Positions 33,945 through 43,088 of a stretch of 64,000 nt of DNA are shown here, one piece after another. A model generated the notes under the pieces. It was not told the origin of the DNA. It saw nothing but the letters and a program-made list of their open reading frames with translations, and did no database searches. Location: the NCBI RefSeq assembly GCF_001426885.1, contig NZ_LMFP01000028.1:991216-1055215 (forward strand). Reading direction: 5' to 3'. The translations under genes and the position numbers were made by a program. This stretch comes from Pelomonas sp. Root1444. GTDB taxonomy: Bacteria > Pseudomonadota > Gammaproteobacteria > Burkholderiales > Burkholderiaceae_C. Every line of letters begins with the position of its first letter. The stretch's first letter is position 1.

Positions 33945-34672
33945 TGCACCGCCAACTGCTGAATCTCTGCGCCCTCGCGCTGCTGGCCGGCTGCGCCACC
34001 ACCGCCCCGCCCCCACACGCTGCCGACGGCTGGCAGCCCATGGCGCTGCCCGGCAAGACGCCGACCCGCTACAGCTGGACCGAGAAGGACGGCCGCCCGG
34101 CGCTGGAGGCCGCGTCGGAGCGCTCGGCCAGCATCTGGCGCAAGCGCGTGGAGCCGGCCCTGGCCGATGTCGGTGAAGTGAGCTTCTCGTGGTGGGCGCA
34201 GGGGCTGATCCCCAACGCCAGCGTCGCCGACATCGACCGCGAGGACGCGGTGGCCCGCGTCATCTTCGGTTTCGGCGGCGACATCGACAAACTGTCGCTG
34301 CGCACGCGCATGAAGTTCGAGCTGGCCCAGGCGCTGACCGGCGAGGTGCCGCCCTATGCGACGCTGATGTACGTCTGGGACAGCAAGCTGCCGGTGGGCA
34401 CCGTCGTCGTCAACCCGCGCAGCGATCGCATCCGCAAGATCGTCGTTGACTCGGGCCCCGGCGAACTGCACCGCTGGCGCGACCACCGCCGCGACCTGGC
34501 CGCCGACTTCCGCCTCGCCTTCGGCGAGGCGCCAGGCCCGCTGGTCTCGATGGCCGTCATGACCGACAGCGACAACAGCCGCGCATCGGCGCGCACCTGG
34601 TACGGCGTCGTCGAACTGAAGAAGCCTAGCGCTGGGTCGGGGGCTGCAGCGGCAGCCGCGCCGGGTCCGTAA
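33944..34672 (+). CDS. DUF3047 lipoprotein
   Basis: A 242-residue protein with a lipoprotein signal (LLAGC, Cys17). The remainder fits DUF3047 (FSWWAQGLIPNASVADIDREDAVARVIFGFGGD, TLMYVWDSK, NPRSDRIRKIVVDSG). The family is periplasmic or outer-membrane attached and of unknown function. It starts one base inside the rsgA stop. The last 47 bp overlap the convergent small membrane-protein gene. Confidence 0.88.
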   Translation: MHRQLLNLCALALLAGCATTAPPPHAADGWQPMALPGKTPTRYSWTEKDGRPALEAASERSASIWRKRVEPALADVGEVSFSWWAQGLIPNASVADIDREDAVARVIFGFGGDIDKLSLRTRMKFELAQALTGEVPPYATLMYVWDSKLPVGTVVVNPRSDRIRKIVVDSGPGELHRWRDHRRDLAADFRLAFGEAPGPLVSMAVMTDSDNSRASARTWYGVVELKKPSAGSGAAAAAAPGP

Positions 34673-34910
34673 CTTCCGCAACCTCGCGCACCTCGATGTC
34701 GACCACATCGTCGGCGCCGTGCGCCGCAGGACGGTGCCGCGCCCACGGGTTCTGGTTCATGCGGAACTGCAGATCGGGCTTGCGGCCAGTCAACAGGCTG
34801 CCGATCAGGATGACGGCAAAGGCCACCACGGCCAACAGGAAGAACACGAGGCCGATGACGGCCCCCGAGATCAGGATCAGCAGGCGGACGAGCGTACGGA
34901 ACAGGCGCAT
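34626..34910 (-). CDS. small membrane protein, unrecognised
   Basis: A 94-residue protein with one long hydrophobic stretch (about residues 9-41, enough for one or two membrane passes) followed by a polar tail. No family is recognised. Its 3' end overlaps the 3' end of the convergent lipoprotein gene by 47 bp. Part of the tail may be non-conserved. Its place just upstream of other minus-strand genes and its clean hydrophobic profile support it as real. Confidence 0.6.
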   Translation of the reverse strand: MRLFRTLVRLLILISGAVIGLVFFLLAVVAFAVILIGSLLTGRKPDLQFRMNQNPWARHRPAAHGADDVVDIEVREVAEVTDPARLPLQPPTQR

Positions 34911-34929
34911 GCCCGCATTCTGAACCGGC

Positions 34930-35655
34930 TCAGCCGCGGCCGACGAAAGGCATGTTCGTCGCCATCACCGTCATTGTCTGCACATTGGCCGACAGCGGCA
35001 GGCCGGCCATGTAGACGACGGCGCGGGCGACGTCCTCGACGTCCATGCGCGGCTCGACGGCCATCTGGCCGTTGGCCTGCGGCACGCCGCGGGTCATCTT
35101 CTCGGTCATTTCGGTCGCGGCGTTGCCGATGTCGATCTGGCCAGCCGCAATGTCGAAGGCGCGGCCGTCGAGGCTGAGCGCCTTGGTCAGGCCGGTGATC
35201 GCGTGTTTGGTGGAGGTGTACGGCGCCGAGAACGGCCGCGGTGCGTGGGCGGAGATGGAGCCGTTGTTGATGATGCGGCCGCCGCGCGGCGACTGCGATT
35301 TCATCAGTGCGAACGCGGCGCGGGCGCAGAGGAAGCTGCCGGTCAGGTTGGTGTCGACCACCGCCCGCCACTGCGCCACCGTCAGCTCGTCGATGGGCAC
35401 CGGCGGCGCACCGATGCCGGCGTTGTTGAACAGCAGGTCCAGCCGGCCGAAACGCTCGCGCAATCGCGCGAAGGCGACGTCGACCTGGGCTTCGTCGGTG
35501 ACGTCGGCGGGCAGCGCGAGGGCGTCCGGCAGGGTCTCGCGCAAGGCCGGCTCGCGGCGGCCCATCAGCGCGAGCGCCCAGCCGTCGGCCGCCAATGCGC
35601 GGGCGACGGCACGGCCGATGCCGGAACCGGCGCCCGTGATCAGGGCGACCTTCAT
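34930..35655 (-). CDS. short-chain dehydrogenase/reductase
   Basis: A 241-residue classical SDR. The cofactor motif TGAGSGIG lies at residues about 8-15, NNAG near 90, and the active site Ser with YTSTK near 150. Substrate unknown; the closest general type is an NADP-dependent ketone/alcohol oxidoreductase. Its ATG directly follows the stop of the CsgG-like gene, so the two are probably co-transcribed, although no functional link is obvious. Confidence 0.9.
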   Translation of the reverse strand: MKVALITGAGSGIGRAVARALAADGWALALMGRREPALRETLPDALALPADVTDEAQVDVAFARLRERFGRLDLLFNNAGIGAPPVPIDELTVAQWRAVVDTNLTGSFLCARAAFALMKSQSPRGGRIINNGSISAHAPRPFSAPYTSTKHAITGLTKALSLDGRAFDIAAGQIDIGNAATEMTEKMTRGVPQANGQMAVEPRMDVEDVARAVVYMAGLPLSANVQTMTVMATNMPFVGRG

Positions 35656-36609
35656 TCAGTTGCCCAGCGAGGTGACGAGCGTGCGTTGCACCCAGCCGCT
35701 GAAGTTGGCGGCGTCCACCTTGACGAACCCGTCCTGCGTCTCGCCGGTGGCCACCAGCTCGTCGTTGCGGTTCAAGGTGGCGACGACCTTGCTGTCGCGC
35801 GACGGCGCGGCATAGGCCTTCACGTTGGAGATCTTGGGCGCCAGCATCTGGCCCGCCACCACCGGCGCGCCGGCCTGGGTGGATGCGGCCGCGTTGGCCT
35901 GGCCGGAGGCGCTGCTGGTGCGCACCAGGCTGCCCTGGTCGCGGATGGTCAGCACGATCTTGTTGTAGTTGTCGAGCAGGCTGGCGGCGATCAGCTTGCC
36001 TTCGGGCGTGCTGGTGTAGCCGTTCATGTTGCCGAGCACGCCGCCGCCGTAGCCCCAGCCGCTGACGGAGAAGTCGGTCTTGGTGGCCTTGCCCTCGGCC
36101 GCGGCGACCTGGATGCTGGAGCGCACGTCGGACACCAGCAGGCTGGTGGCGGCCTCCTTGAACTTCAGCCCGCCGGCGATGGAGCTGAGCGCGCCGAGCT
36201 TGCCGCCCAGCAGGCCGTGCAGGCTGCCACCGATGCCGCCGGTGTTGCCGCCGCTGACCTGCACGTTGGGCGTCATGACGAAGTCCGCCGCCTGCATCTG
36301 GCCCTTGCCGACGTTGGAATCCTGGCGCATCTCGCCGCCAGCGGCCAGCGAGCGCTCCTGCTGCAGGTTCTGCAAGGCCTGACCGCGCTCCACGACATCG
36401 AAGCAGCCGGACTGCTGCACCATCATGCGCAGCAGCGCGCCGGGCGAACCCAGGCCGTATTGCGACAGGTGACCCCAGCCGTACTGGGGCTCGACGACGG
36501 CCATGGCACCGAGCTTCTTGGCGCATTTTTCCACGTTCGAGCCGGCGTCCTGCGCCTGGGCGGCCGTCGTGAGGCCGGCCAGCGCCAGCGCGTACAAGGT
36601 CTTCTTCAT
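35656..36609 (-). CDS. CsgG-like exported protein with C-terminal SH3 domain
   Basis: A 317-residue exported protein: a signal peptide MKKTLYALALAGLTTAAQA, then a CsgG/curli-assembly-like region. That region has GSPGALLRMMVQQSGCFDVVERGQ, ADFVMTPNVQVSGG and TSLLVSDVRSSIQVAAAEGKA. A ~60-residue bacterial SH3-type tail (KAYAAPSRDSKVVATLNRNDELVATGE...FVKVDAANFSGWVQ) ends the protein. The start at 36609 has a GAGGAA ribosome site. The CsgG part suggests an outer-membrane-associated ring or export factor. No curli subunit genes are present. The SH3 tail suggests peptidoglycan contact. Confidence 0.83.
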   Translation of the reverse strand: MKKTLYALALAGLTTAAQAQDAGSNVEKCAKKLGAMAVVEPQYGWGHLSQYGLGSPGALLRMMVQQSGCFDVVERGQALQNLQQERSLAAGGEMRQDSNVGKGQMQAADFVMTPNVQVSGGNTGGIGGSLHGLLGGKLGALSSIAGGLKFKEAATSLLVSDVRSSIQVAAAEGKATKTDFSVSGWGYGGGVLGNMNGYTSTPEGKLIAASLLDNYNKIVLTIRDQGSLVRTSSASGQANAAASTQAGAPVVAGQMLAPKISNVKAYAAPSRDSKVVATLNRNDELVATGETQDGFVKVDAANFSGWVQRTLVTSLGN

Positions 36610-36697
36610 GTCGTTCCTCGGATCAAGCGGACCGGCGATTTTGCCCAGCGCTCGGTGGTCGCCGCATCCCCAGACCACACAAGCAGGGTCGCCTGTA

Positions 36698-39058
36698 TCA
36701 GGGTCGCAGCACCAGGCGGTGCCGGGTCTCGGCAGGCAGGAAGGGCAGCGCCTCGCCGGCCAGCCAGGCGGCGTGGTCGCTGCGGTAGAAGGGCGACATC
36801 GGGTGGCCGCTCTGGCCGCCAGGGATGACGAGGATGCCGCGCTCCTCGTGGCCGGGGGCGACGACCATGCGCTGGCTCTGGCCGTGGCCGTGGTTGTGCA
36901 CGCGCGGCATGTGGCTGTCGCCGGCCATGCCTTGCGAGGCCTGGTCCAGCCAGCCGGCCAGCAGAGGCACGGCGGCGCTCAAGGGGTGGCGCATGCTGGT
37001 GCCGTTGTCGGCGCCCCAGGTCGCGGCGGCGAGGCTGCCGTGCTTGTCGAGCAGTTCCTTGCGGCTGTCCAGCACGGCGCGCTGCAGCAGTTCGGGCCAG
37101 CTCTTGTGGGTCGCGGGCAGGGTGTCCGTGCGAGCCGCCTGGATGAGCGCCCAGCCGGGCGTCTCGGGCGCCATCTTCAGGTCGCGCAGCTTCAGGCCCT
37201 GGGCCTCGAGCAGGCCGGCGAGCGGCGCGAAGATTTGCTTGAGCACCTGTTCGCGGAAGGTGCGCACCAGCAGATAGCCCACCGCATCGGGCCGGGCGGC
37301 CCCGGCACTCCTGTCGACCTCGGCCCTGTAGTCCGCCAGGCCGTTCGCGGCGACGAACTCGGGCGTCAGCACCTTTTCCAGCAGCAGTTGGCGCCAGCGT
37401 CGCAGCATGAGCGCGCGGTGGTCGAGCTGGATGGCATGCAGGCCGGCTTCGTCGAAGCGCTCATGCGCACGCAGGCCGTCGCGGATCTGCATGCCGCGGG
37501 CGCCCAGGTCCCAGCCGCCGTTGCCCACGACCTTCATCGCCTCGCCGCCGACCATGCGCGCGTTGGCCGTCCAGAGCCGCCCATCGGCGGGGTCGACCAG
37601 CCGGGGCTGCTCGGCCGGCGCCAGATAGCCCTGCCAGCGTGGTCGCCCGTCGCTCCAGTCCTGCGGGCGGTCGATGTCCTCGCCGCCGACGCGCCTGGGG
37701 ATGGCGCCGCAGACGGTCCAGGCGATGCGGCCCGTACTGTCGCCCACGACCAGGTTCTGCGCCGGCATGCCGGCACCGGCAGCGGTCTCCACGGCCGCGT
37801 CGATGCGCGTGGCCGTCTCCATGTGCATCAGGCGCAGGTTCATGCCTTCGGGGTCGTGCGCCACCCAGCGCAGCACATGGGCATGCCCCGCTGGCGCCTT
37901 CTGCGCCATGACCGGGCCCCATTCGCTTTCGAGCACCTCGTGGTCGACGGCCGCCTCGCCCGCCACCTCGATGCGCTCGACGCTGCGCTTCAGCGGCCTC
38001 TCGGCGCCGCCCGCCAGGTAGTGGGTGCCGGCCGCGTTGAGCTTCAACGTGACGACATCGGCCCAGTCCGACGTGGTGTTGGTGAAGCCCCATGCCACAT
38101 GGCCGTTGCTGCCAACGACCAGCAGTGGCGCGCCGGGCAGCGTCACGCCGGCGATGTCGTGCGGGCCGGCGGCGTCCTTCCACTTCAGGCGCGCCTTGAA
38201 CCAGGTGCCCGGCGAGCGCAGGCCGAGGTGCATGTCATCGGCCACGATGGCACGGCCCTCGCTGCCATGCGCAGCCGCCACGGCGAAGTTGTTGCTGCCG
38301 ATGTCGCGGGCGTCCTGGAGGCTGCAGTCGCTGCAGGCCGTCTGGGTCGCGCGCAAGGCCCCTGGCAGCGGGCTGGGCGGCACGGGCACGGTGCTCATGC
38401 GGCTGTCATCCAGCGCGGCCTGCCAGTCGGCGCTGTGCTGGGTGAGGAAGGCGTACCAGTCGGCCGGCACGCTCTCGTGCAGCAGGCCCATGGCGATGTC
38501 ATCACGCCCCTGCGCGCCCTGCAGGTCCAGGTACATGCCGTAGGCGACCAGGACCGTGTCGGCCGCGACCCAGGGCTTGGGCTGCTGGCGCAGCAACAGG
38601 TACTCGGGCGGGCGGCTGGACAGTGCCGCCAGGCCGGCGTTGACGCCGCTCACATAGGCGTCCAGCAGCGCGCGCTGGTCGGCCGGCAGCATGCCGACGC
38701 CGGCCTCGGCGCGATGGCGGAAGCGATGCACGCGGCGCTGCTTGTCCAGCGGCAAGGCCTTGGCGCCGACCAGCGCCGACAGCTCGCCCGCTGCGTTGCG
38801 GCGCATCAGGTCCATCTGGAAGAAGCGCTCCTGCGCATGCACGAAGCCCAGCGCCTGCGCGGCGTCGAGGCGGTTCTCGGCCGCGACGGTCAGGTAGCCG
38901 CGCGCGTCGCGCTGCAAGTCGGCCGGGGCGCTCAGCGACGCCACGGCACGCTCCCCGTCCAGCTGCGCCAAGCTGCCGCGCAACGCCAGCCAGAGCGCCA
39001 GCGCGATCAGCAGCACCAGCAGCAACAGACCCGCAGCGATGCGCTTCAGCCAGGCCAT
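36698..39058 (-). CDS. penicillin acylase family hydrolase
   Basis: A 786-residue Ntn-hydrolase. An N-terminal membrane anchor or signal (LLLLVLLIALALWLAL) precedes an alpha-chain region (ALGFVHAQERFFQMDLMRR) and a spacer. The beta-chain nucleophile Ser255 is in DIGSNNFAV, where autocatalytic cleavage should occur. Later family blocks include VGSNGHVAWGFTNT and the C-terminal GQSGHPMSPFYRSD. Such enzymes cleave amide bonds of beta-lactams or N-acyl-homoserine lactones, and quorum quenching is possible but unproven. Its ATG overlaps the stop of the upstream SDR (TGATG). Confidence 0.92.
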   Translation of the reverse strand: MAWLKRIAAGLLLLVLLIALALWLALRGSLAQLDGERAVASLSAPADLQRDARGYLTVAAENRLDAAQALGFVHAQERFFQMDLMRRNAAGELSALVGAKALPLDKQRRVHRFRHRAEAGVGMLPADQRALLDAYVSGVNAGLAALSSRPPEYLLLRQQPKPWVAADTVLVAYGMYLDLQGAQGRDDIAMGLLHESVPADWYAFLTQHSADWQAALDDSRMSTVPVPPSPLPGALRATQTACSDCSLQDARDIGSNNFAVAAAHGSEGRAIVADDMHLGLRSPGTWFKARLKWKDAAGPHDIAGVTLPGAPLLVVGSNGHVAWGFTNTTSDWADVVTLKLNAAGTHYLAGGAERPLKRSVERIEVAGEAAVDHEVLESEWGPVMAQKAPAGHAHVLRWVAHDPEGMNLRLMHMETATRIDAAVETAAGAGMPAQNLVVGDSTGRIAWTVCGAIPRRVGGEDIDRPQDWSDGRPRWQGYLAPAEQPRLVDPADGRLWTANARMVGGEAMKVVGNGGWDLGARGMQIRDGLRAHERFDEAGLHAIQLDHRALMLRRWRQLLLEKVLTPEFVAANGLADYRAEVDRSAGAARPDAVGYLLVRTFREQVLKQIFAPLAGLLEAQGLKLRDLKMAPETPGWALIQAARTDTLPATHKSWPELLQRAVLDSRKELLDKHGSLAAATWGADNGTSMRHPLSAAVPLLAGWLDQASQGMAGDSHMPRVHNHGHGQSQRMVVAPGHEERGILVIPGGQSGHPMSPFYRSDHAAWLAGEALPFLPAETRHRLVLRP

Positions 39059-39846
39059 CAGAACGTCCCCGGGTAGCTGCCGCCGTCGAGCAGGATGCTC
39101 TGGCCGGTCAGGTAGCCGGCCTGGGCGCTGCACAGCATCGCGCAGAGTGCGCCGAACTCCGCCGCCGTGCCGAAGCGTTGCGCGGGGATGGCCGCGCGGC
39201 GCTTGGCGGCGATCTCTTCCACGCTGGCGCCGGACTTGGCCGCACCCGCGACCATCGTCTTCTTCAGGCGGTCGGTGTCGAAGGCGCCGGGCAGCAGGTT
39301 GTTGATGGTCACGTTGGCGCCAGCCAGCCGCGGCTGCCGGGCCAGGCCGGCGACGAAGCCGGTCAACCCGGAGCGCGCGCCGTTGGACAGGCCCAGCACA
39401 TCGATAGGCGCCTTCACCGCACCGGAGGTGATGTTGACGATGCGGCCAAAGCGGCGCGCGGCCATCGCATCGACCGTGGCCTTGATCAGCGCGATGGGCG
39501 CGAGCATGTTGGCGTCCAATGCCGCGATCCACTGCTCGCGCTCCCAGTCACGGAAGTCGCCGGGCGGGGGGCCGCCGGCGTTGTTGACGAGGATGTCGAC
39601 CTGCGGGCAGGCGGCCAGCGCGGCAGCACGGCCCTCGGGTGTGGCGATGTCGCCGGCCACGCTGCGCACCTCGACCGCCGGGTTCAGCGCCCGCAGCGCA
39701 TCGGCCGTGGCAAGCAGGTCGGCCTCGCCGCGCGCCGTGATGACCACGTTGACGCCCTCGCCCACCAGCGCGTCGGCGCAGCCGCGCCCCAGACCCTTGC
39801 TCGCCGCGCAGACCAGCGCCCAGCGGCCCTTCAATCCCAGATCCAT
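39058..39846 (-). CDS. SDR-family oxidoreductase lacking the usual Tyr-Lys pair
   Basis: A 262-residue SDR resembling 3-oxoacyl-ACP reductases, with NNAG and the C-terminal DGGSYPGTF. The cofactor loop is CAASKGLGRG. The active-site stretch reads SGAVKAPIDVLGLSNGARSGLTGFV, so the canonical YxxxK is replaced by LSNGAR. Either the subgroup uses other residues or the protein is not a normal reductase. It is coupled to the downstream penicillin-acylase gene. Confidence 0.85.
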   Translation of the reverse strand: MDLGLKGRWALVCAASKGLGRGCADALVGEGVNVVITARGEADLLATADALRALNPAVEVRSVAGDIATPEGRAAALAACPQVDILVNNAGGPPPGDFRDWEREQWIAALDANMLAPIALIKATVDAMAARRFGRIVNITSGAVKAPIDVLGLSNGARSGLTGFVAGLARQPRLAGANVTINNLLPGAFDTDRLKKTMVAGAAKSGASVEEIAAKRRAAIPAQRFGTAAEFGALCAMLCSAQAGYLTGQSILLDGGSYPGTF

Positions 39847-39900
39847 AACGACTCCTCGACTTGACTGCGCCAGTGCGCAGCACGCCGCATCATCGCGCGA

Positions 39901-41031
39901 TCAGCGCCTGAACTTGCCGTCCTCACCGACGATGGACACGTCGGTGTACTCCAGGCCCGAGTGGTCCTTCTCGGCGTAGTGCACCTGCAGGCCGCCGAGG
40001 TCGATGCGCGCGCCGTCCAGCGCCTTGGCGAAGCTGTCGCGCGTGATGTCCTTGCCGGCGCGCTTGAGCGCCTCGACGACCAGCTTGGCCGCGGCGAAGC
40101 CTTCGATGTGGGCCGGCGTCAGCTCGTTGCGACCGGCGGCCTTGGCCAGGCTCAGCGCCTCGCGCACCATCAGGTTGGCAGTCGAGCGCTCGTAGGGAAA
40201 CAGCTGCGTGACGATGACGCCGCGGGCATGCTCGCCCAGCGCCTTCACGAAATCGGCCGAGGCGTTGTTGGACAGCGTCGCGACATGGGCCGTGGAGCCC
40301 GCCGCGCGCAGCGCGTGGACGCCTTCGACGACGGCGTAGCCCGGGCCGATCAGCACGACGGCCTCGATGCCCGCCTTGCTGATGGCCTGCATGGTGGGCG
40401 CCAGGTCGGGCTTGTTGCGGTCGAAGCGCAGATGCGACAGCGCACGCAGCTTGACGTCGTCCAGGCCCTTGATGGCGCCCTTGCCGGCGTCGTTGCCGAA
40501 CGGGTCGTTGACCTGCACGATGGTGATGCGCCTGACGCCGATGCCGGCCAGGTGCTTGACCGCACGCTCGGCCTCGCGCTGGTAGGTGGCACGCAGGTGG
40601 TAGACCCAGGGTTGCACCGGCTCGTGCAGGTCGATGGCGCCGGTGGCCGGCGCGATGAGCGGCAGCTTGTTGTCCTTCAGCACCGGCAGCATGGCCTCGG
40701 TGGGGCCGGTGCCGCGGCTGAGCATCAGTGCCAGCACGCCCTGGCTGGCGAGGGACTTGGCCTGCGCCACGGCCGTTGCGTTGTCGTACTTGTCGTCCTG
40801 CGTGACGAGCTCGATGTGCTGGCCCTTGATGCCACCCTGGGCATTCACCGAGTCGAAGTACAGCCGCGCGCCGTCGGCGCTCTCCTGCACGACGCTGGCG
40901 ACGGGGCCCGAGAAGCCGGCCACCATGCCGATGCGCAATGCGCCCTGCGCGAGCGCGCCGTCCATACCGATGCATGCGGCGAACCATGCCGCCAGGCCAA
41001 GCCAACGCTTCACTGTTTTTCTCCAGGCCAT
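39901..41031 (-). CDS. branched-chain-amino-acid-type ABC substrate-binding protein
   Basis: A 376-residue periplasmic binding protein of the LivJ/LivK type. The signal sequence ends about GMDGALA-Q. It then has LRIGMVAGFSGPVASV, GIKGQHIELVTQDDKYDNATAVA, and VNDPFGND. No Liv permease or ATPase genes adjoin it. It is divergent from an orphan histidine kinase across 171 bp. It could supply a distant transporter or act as a ligand receptor for the kinase. The latter is inference from position. Confidence 0.88.
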   Translation of the reverse strand: MAWRKTVKRWLGLAAWFAACIGMDGALAQGALRIGMVAGFSGPVASVVQESADGARLYFDSVNAQGGIKGQHIELVTQDDKYDNATAVAQAKSLASQGVLALMLSRGTGPTEAMLPVLKDNKLPLIAPATGAIDLHEPVQPWVYHLRATYQREAERAVKHLAGIGVRRITIVQVNDPFGNDAGKGAIKGLDDVKLRALSHLRFDRNKPDLAPTMQAISKAGIEAVVLIGPGYAVVEGVHALRAAGSTAHVATLSNNASADFVKALGEHARGVIVTQLFPYERSTANLMVREALSLAKAAGRNELTPAHIEGFAAAKLVVEALKRAGKDITRDSFAKALDGARIDLGGLQVHYAEKDHSGLEYTDVSIVGEDGKFRR

Positions 41032-41202
41032 GCGCGCGGGGGGCGCTTGTCAGGCCGCGGATTGTGGGGCCAGGCTCCCCGCCGGCAGCAGCCCCGCCGA
41101 CCCAGGAAAAACCCGGGCGTCACCCCGTCCGAACGCGCATTTAGACCGCTTTGCCGGACCTACACTGCTGCCGCCCGCCGCGCTGCGCCGCGCGCAACGC
41201 CC

Positions 41203-42834
41203 ATGCCGGAAAGCCCCGCCCCACCCCCTCCCGTCGCCCGCACCGCGACGCTGCCACGCCTGTTCGGCTGGCAGCGCAATTCGCTGACCTTCGCCATCGT
41301 GCTGGCACTGCTGCTGGGCCTGCTGCTGCCGACGACCGCGGTGCTGCTCTACGACGGCCAGCGGACGCGCGAGACGGCGATGGAAGACCTTCGACGCGAC
41401 CTGACCCGCACGAGCGAGATCATGTCGCTGTCGCTGGCGGAGCCGGTCTGGCAGGTGTCGCCCGACCTGGCCGACCCGATGGTGCGCGCCCAGGTCGACG
41501 ACCCGCGCTTCGTCGCGGTCAAGGTGGTCGAGCCGGCGTCGTCGGCGCCCTTCCTGTCCTACGAACGCGAACAGGAAGCCGGCGAGGCCGCGCTGACGCT
41601 GAGCCAGACGCGCGCCATCCAGCGCGACGGCCGTGAGATCGCCAAGCTGACGGTCAGCATGAGCGCAGCCCCGCTGCTGCAGGCCCGGCGGGACGAGGTG
41701 TGGCGCACCGTGTGGCGCAGCGGCCTCACGCTGACGCTGTCGCTGGTGCTGATGGTCTGGGTGCTGCAGCGCTACGTGCTGCGCCCGATGACCGAGCTGA
41801 CCAGCGCGGCCGAGGCGCTGGCGGCCGGACGGCTGGAGCAGCCGCTGCGTGTCGGCGGCGCCGACGAGATCGCACGCGTGGGCGTCGCGATGGAGCGCAT
41901 GCGCCAGGCGCTGCTGTCGGCGTTCGAGGCGCTGCGCCAGCACAACCTCAACCTCGAAGAGACCGTGGCCCAGCGCACCGCCGAGCTGACGGCCAGCAAT
42001 GCCGAACTGTCCGAGGCGCTGCAGACGCTGCAGACGGCGCAACGCGAGCTGGTGGAGTCGGAAAAGCTGGCGTCGCTGGGCCGGCTGGTGGCCGGCGTGG
42101 CGCACGAGCTGAACACCCCGCTGGGCAATGCACTGACCGTGGTGTCGGCGCTGGAGGACCGCTACAAGCAGCTGGAGGCCATGCTGGCCGGCAGCGTGCC
42201 GATGCGCCGCAGCACGCTGGAGGAACTGGCCCGCGACACGCGCCGCGGCCAGGACATCCTGCAGCGCAACGTGCAGAAGGCCGCCGACCTGGTGCGCGAC
42301 TTCAAGCAGGTGGCCATCGACCAGACCGCCGACCTGCGACGCGACTTCGACCTCGGCAAGGTCGTGGAGGACGTGCTGGTGATGGTGGAGCCCAGCTTCA
42401 AGCACACGCCCTTCGTCATCGAGACGGACCTGTGCCACGGCCTGGCGATGAACAGCTACCCCGGCGCGCTGGGCCAGGTGCTGACCAACCTGCTGATGAA
42501 CGCGCTGCTACACGGCTTCGAGGGCGCCGAGCGGGGCCGCGTGACGGTGCGCTGCGCGCCGTTGAACGAGACCGAGGCCGAACTGAGCGTCAGCGACGAC
42601 GGCCGCGGCATGGAGGAGTCGGTGCGGCGCCGCATCTTCGACCCCTTCTTCACGACCAAGCTCGGCACCGGCGGCTCGGGCCTGGGCATGCACATCGTGC
42701 ACAGCATCGTGACGAACGTGCTGGGCGGGCAGATCGAGGTGCGTTCGACGCCGGGCCAGGGCACCCAGATGCTGATGCGCCTGCCACGGGTGGCACCGCA
42801 ACGCGTCGGCGGCGACGCGGCGACGACTTACTGA
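41203..42834 (+). CDS. membrane sensor histidine kinase, orphan
   Basis: A 543-residue sensor kinase: membrane segment 1 (about residues 26-50), a ~115-residue periplasmic part, membrane segment 2 (about 168-192), HAMP, a coiled coil (about 250-290), then the kinase core. The phospho-acceptor is His301 in VAHELNTPLGN. N box LTNLLMNALLHG, G1 SDDGRGME, F box FDPFFTTK and G2 GTGGSGLGMHIV are present. No response regulator gene is adjacent. It ends with a 7-bp overlap of the convergent small-protein gene. The ligand may be linked to the divergent binding protein. Confidence 0.93.
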   Translation: MPESPAPPPPVARTATLPRLFGWQRNSLTFAIVLALLLGLLLPTTAVLLYDGQRTRETAMEDLRRDLTRTSEIMSLSLAEPVWQVSPDLADPMVRAQVDDPRFVAVKVVEPASSAPFLSYEREQEAGEAALTLSQTRAIQRDGREIAKLTVSMSAAPLLQARRDEVWRTVWRSGLTLTLSLVLMVWVLQRYVLRPMTELTSAAEALAAGRLEQPLRVGGADEIARVGVAMERMRQALLSAFEALRQHNLNLEETVAQRTAELTASNAELSEALQTLQTAQRELVESEKLASLGRLVAGVAHELNTPLGNALTVVSALEDRYKQLEAMLAGSVPMRRSTLEELARDTRRGQDILQRNVQKAADLVRDFKQVAIDQTADLRRDFDLGKVVEDVLVMVEPSFKHTPFVIETDLCHGLAMNSYPGALGQVLTNLLMNALLHGFEGAERGRVTVRCAPLNETEAELSVSDDGRGMEESVRRRIFDPFFTTKLGTGGSGLGMHIVHSIVTNVLGGQIEVRSTPGQGTQMLMRLPRVAPQRVGGDAATTY

Positions 42835-43034
42835 GACGCGCCGGAGGCCGGGGCGGAAGCGGCTTCTGCAATCGCAGAGGCAGCGGCCGTGACGGCGGCG
42901 GACGCGGCCGGCTCATGGGCGCCGGCAGCCACGTCGTGCTTCTCGCCACTCAGGTCGATGTTGCCGCCGCTCTTGGTCAGCACGTACAGCGCCAGCGCGG
43001 CAAAGGCGATAAAGCCGACGATCAACTTCCACAT
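42828..43034 (-). CDS. small single-pass membrane protein, Ala-rich tail
   Basis: A 68-residue protein with one N-terminal membrane helix (KLIVGFIAFAALALYVLT), a short polar part and an Ala/Ser-rich tail. The start at 43034 is backed by GGAGACAGAGC upstream. The family is not recognised. Its 3' end overlaps the histidine kinase stop by 7 bp, and it lies 54 bp downstream-side of no other cotranscribed gene, so it is probably its own unit. Confidence 0.6.
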   Translation of the reverse strand: MWKLIVGFIAFAALALYVLTKSGGNIDLSGEKHDVAAGAHEPAASAAVTAAASAIAEAASAPASGASQ

Positions 43035-43088
43035 GCTCTGTCTCCACAGGTTTGAACTGCGGCGCATTCTGGGGGGCAAGGCTGACGC

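Noticed and set aside
36698-39532. 944-residue version of the penicillin-acylase-family protein
   Set aside because: The extra N-terminus is a wrong-frame reading of the upstream SDR. The signal/anchor and proper start occur at 39058.
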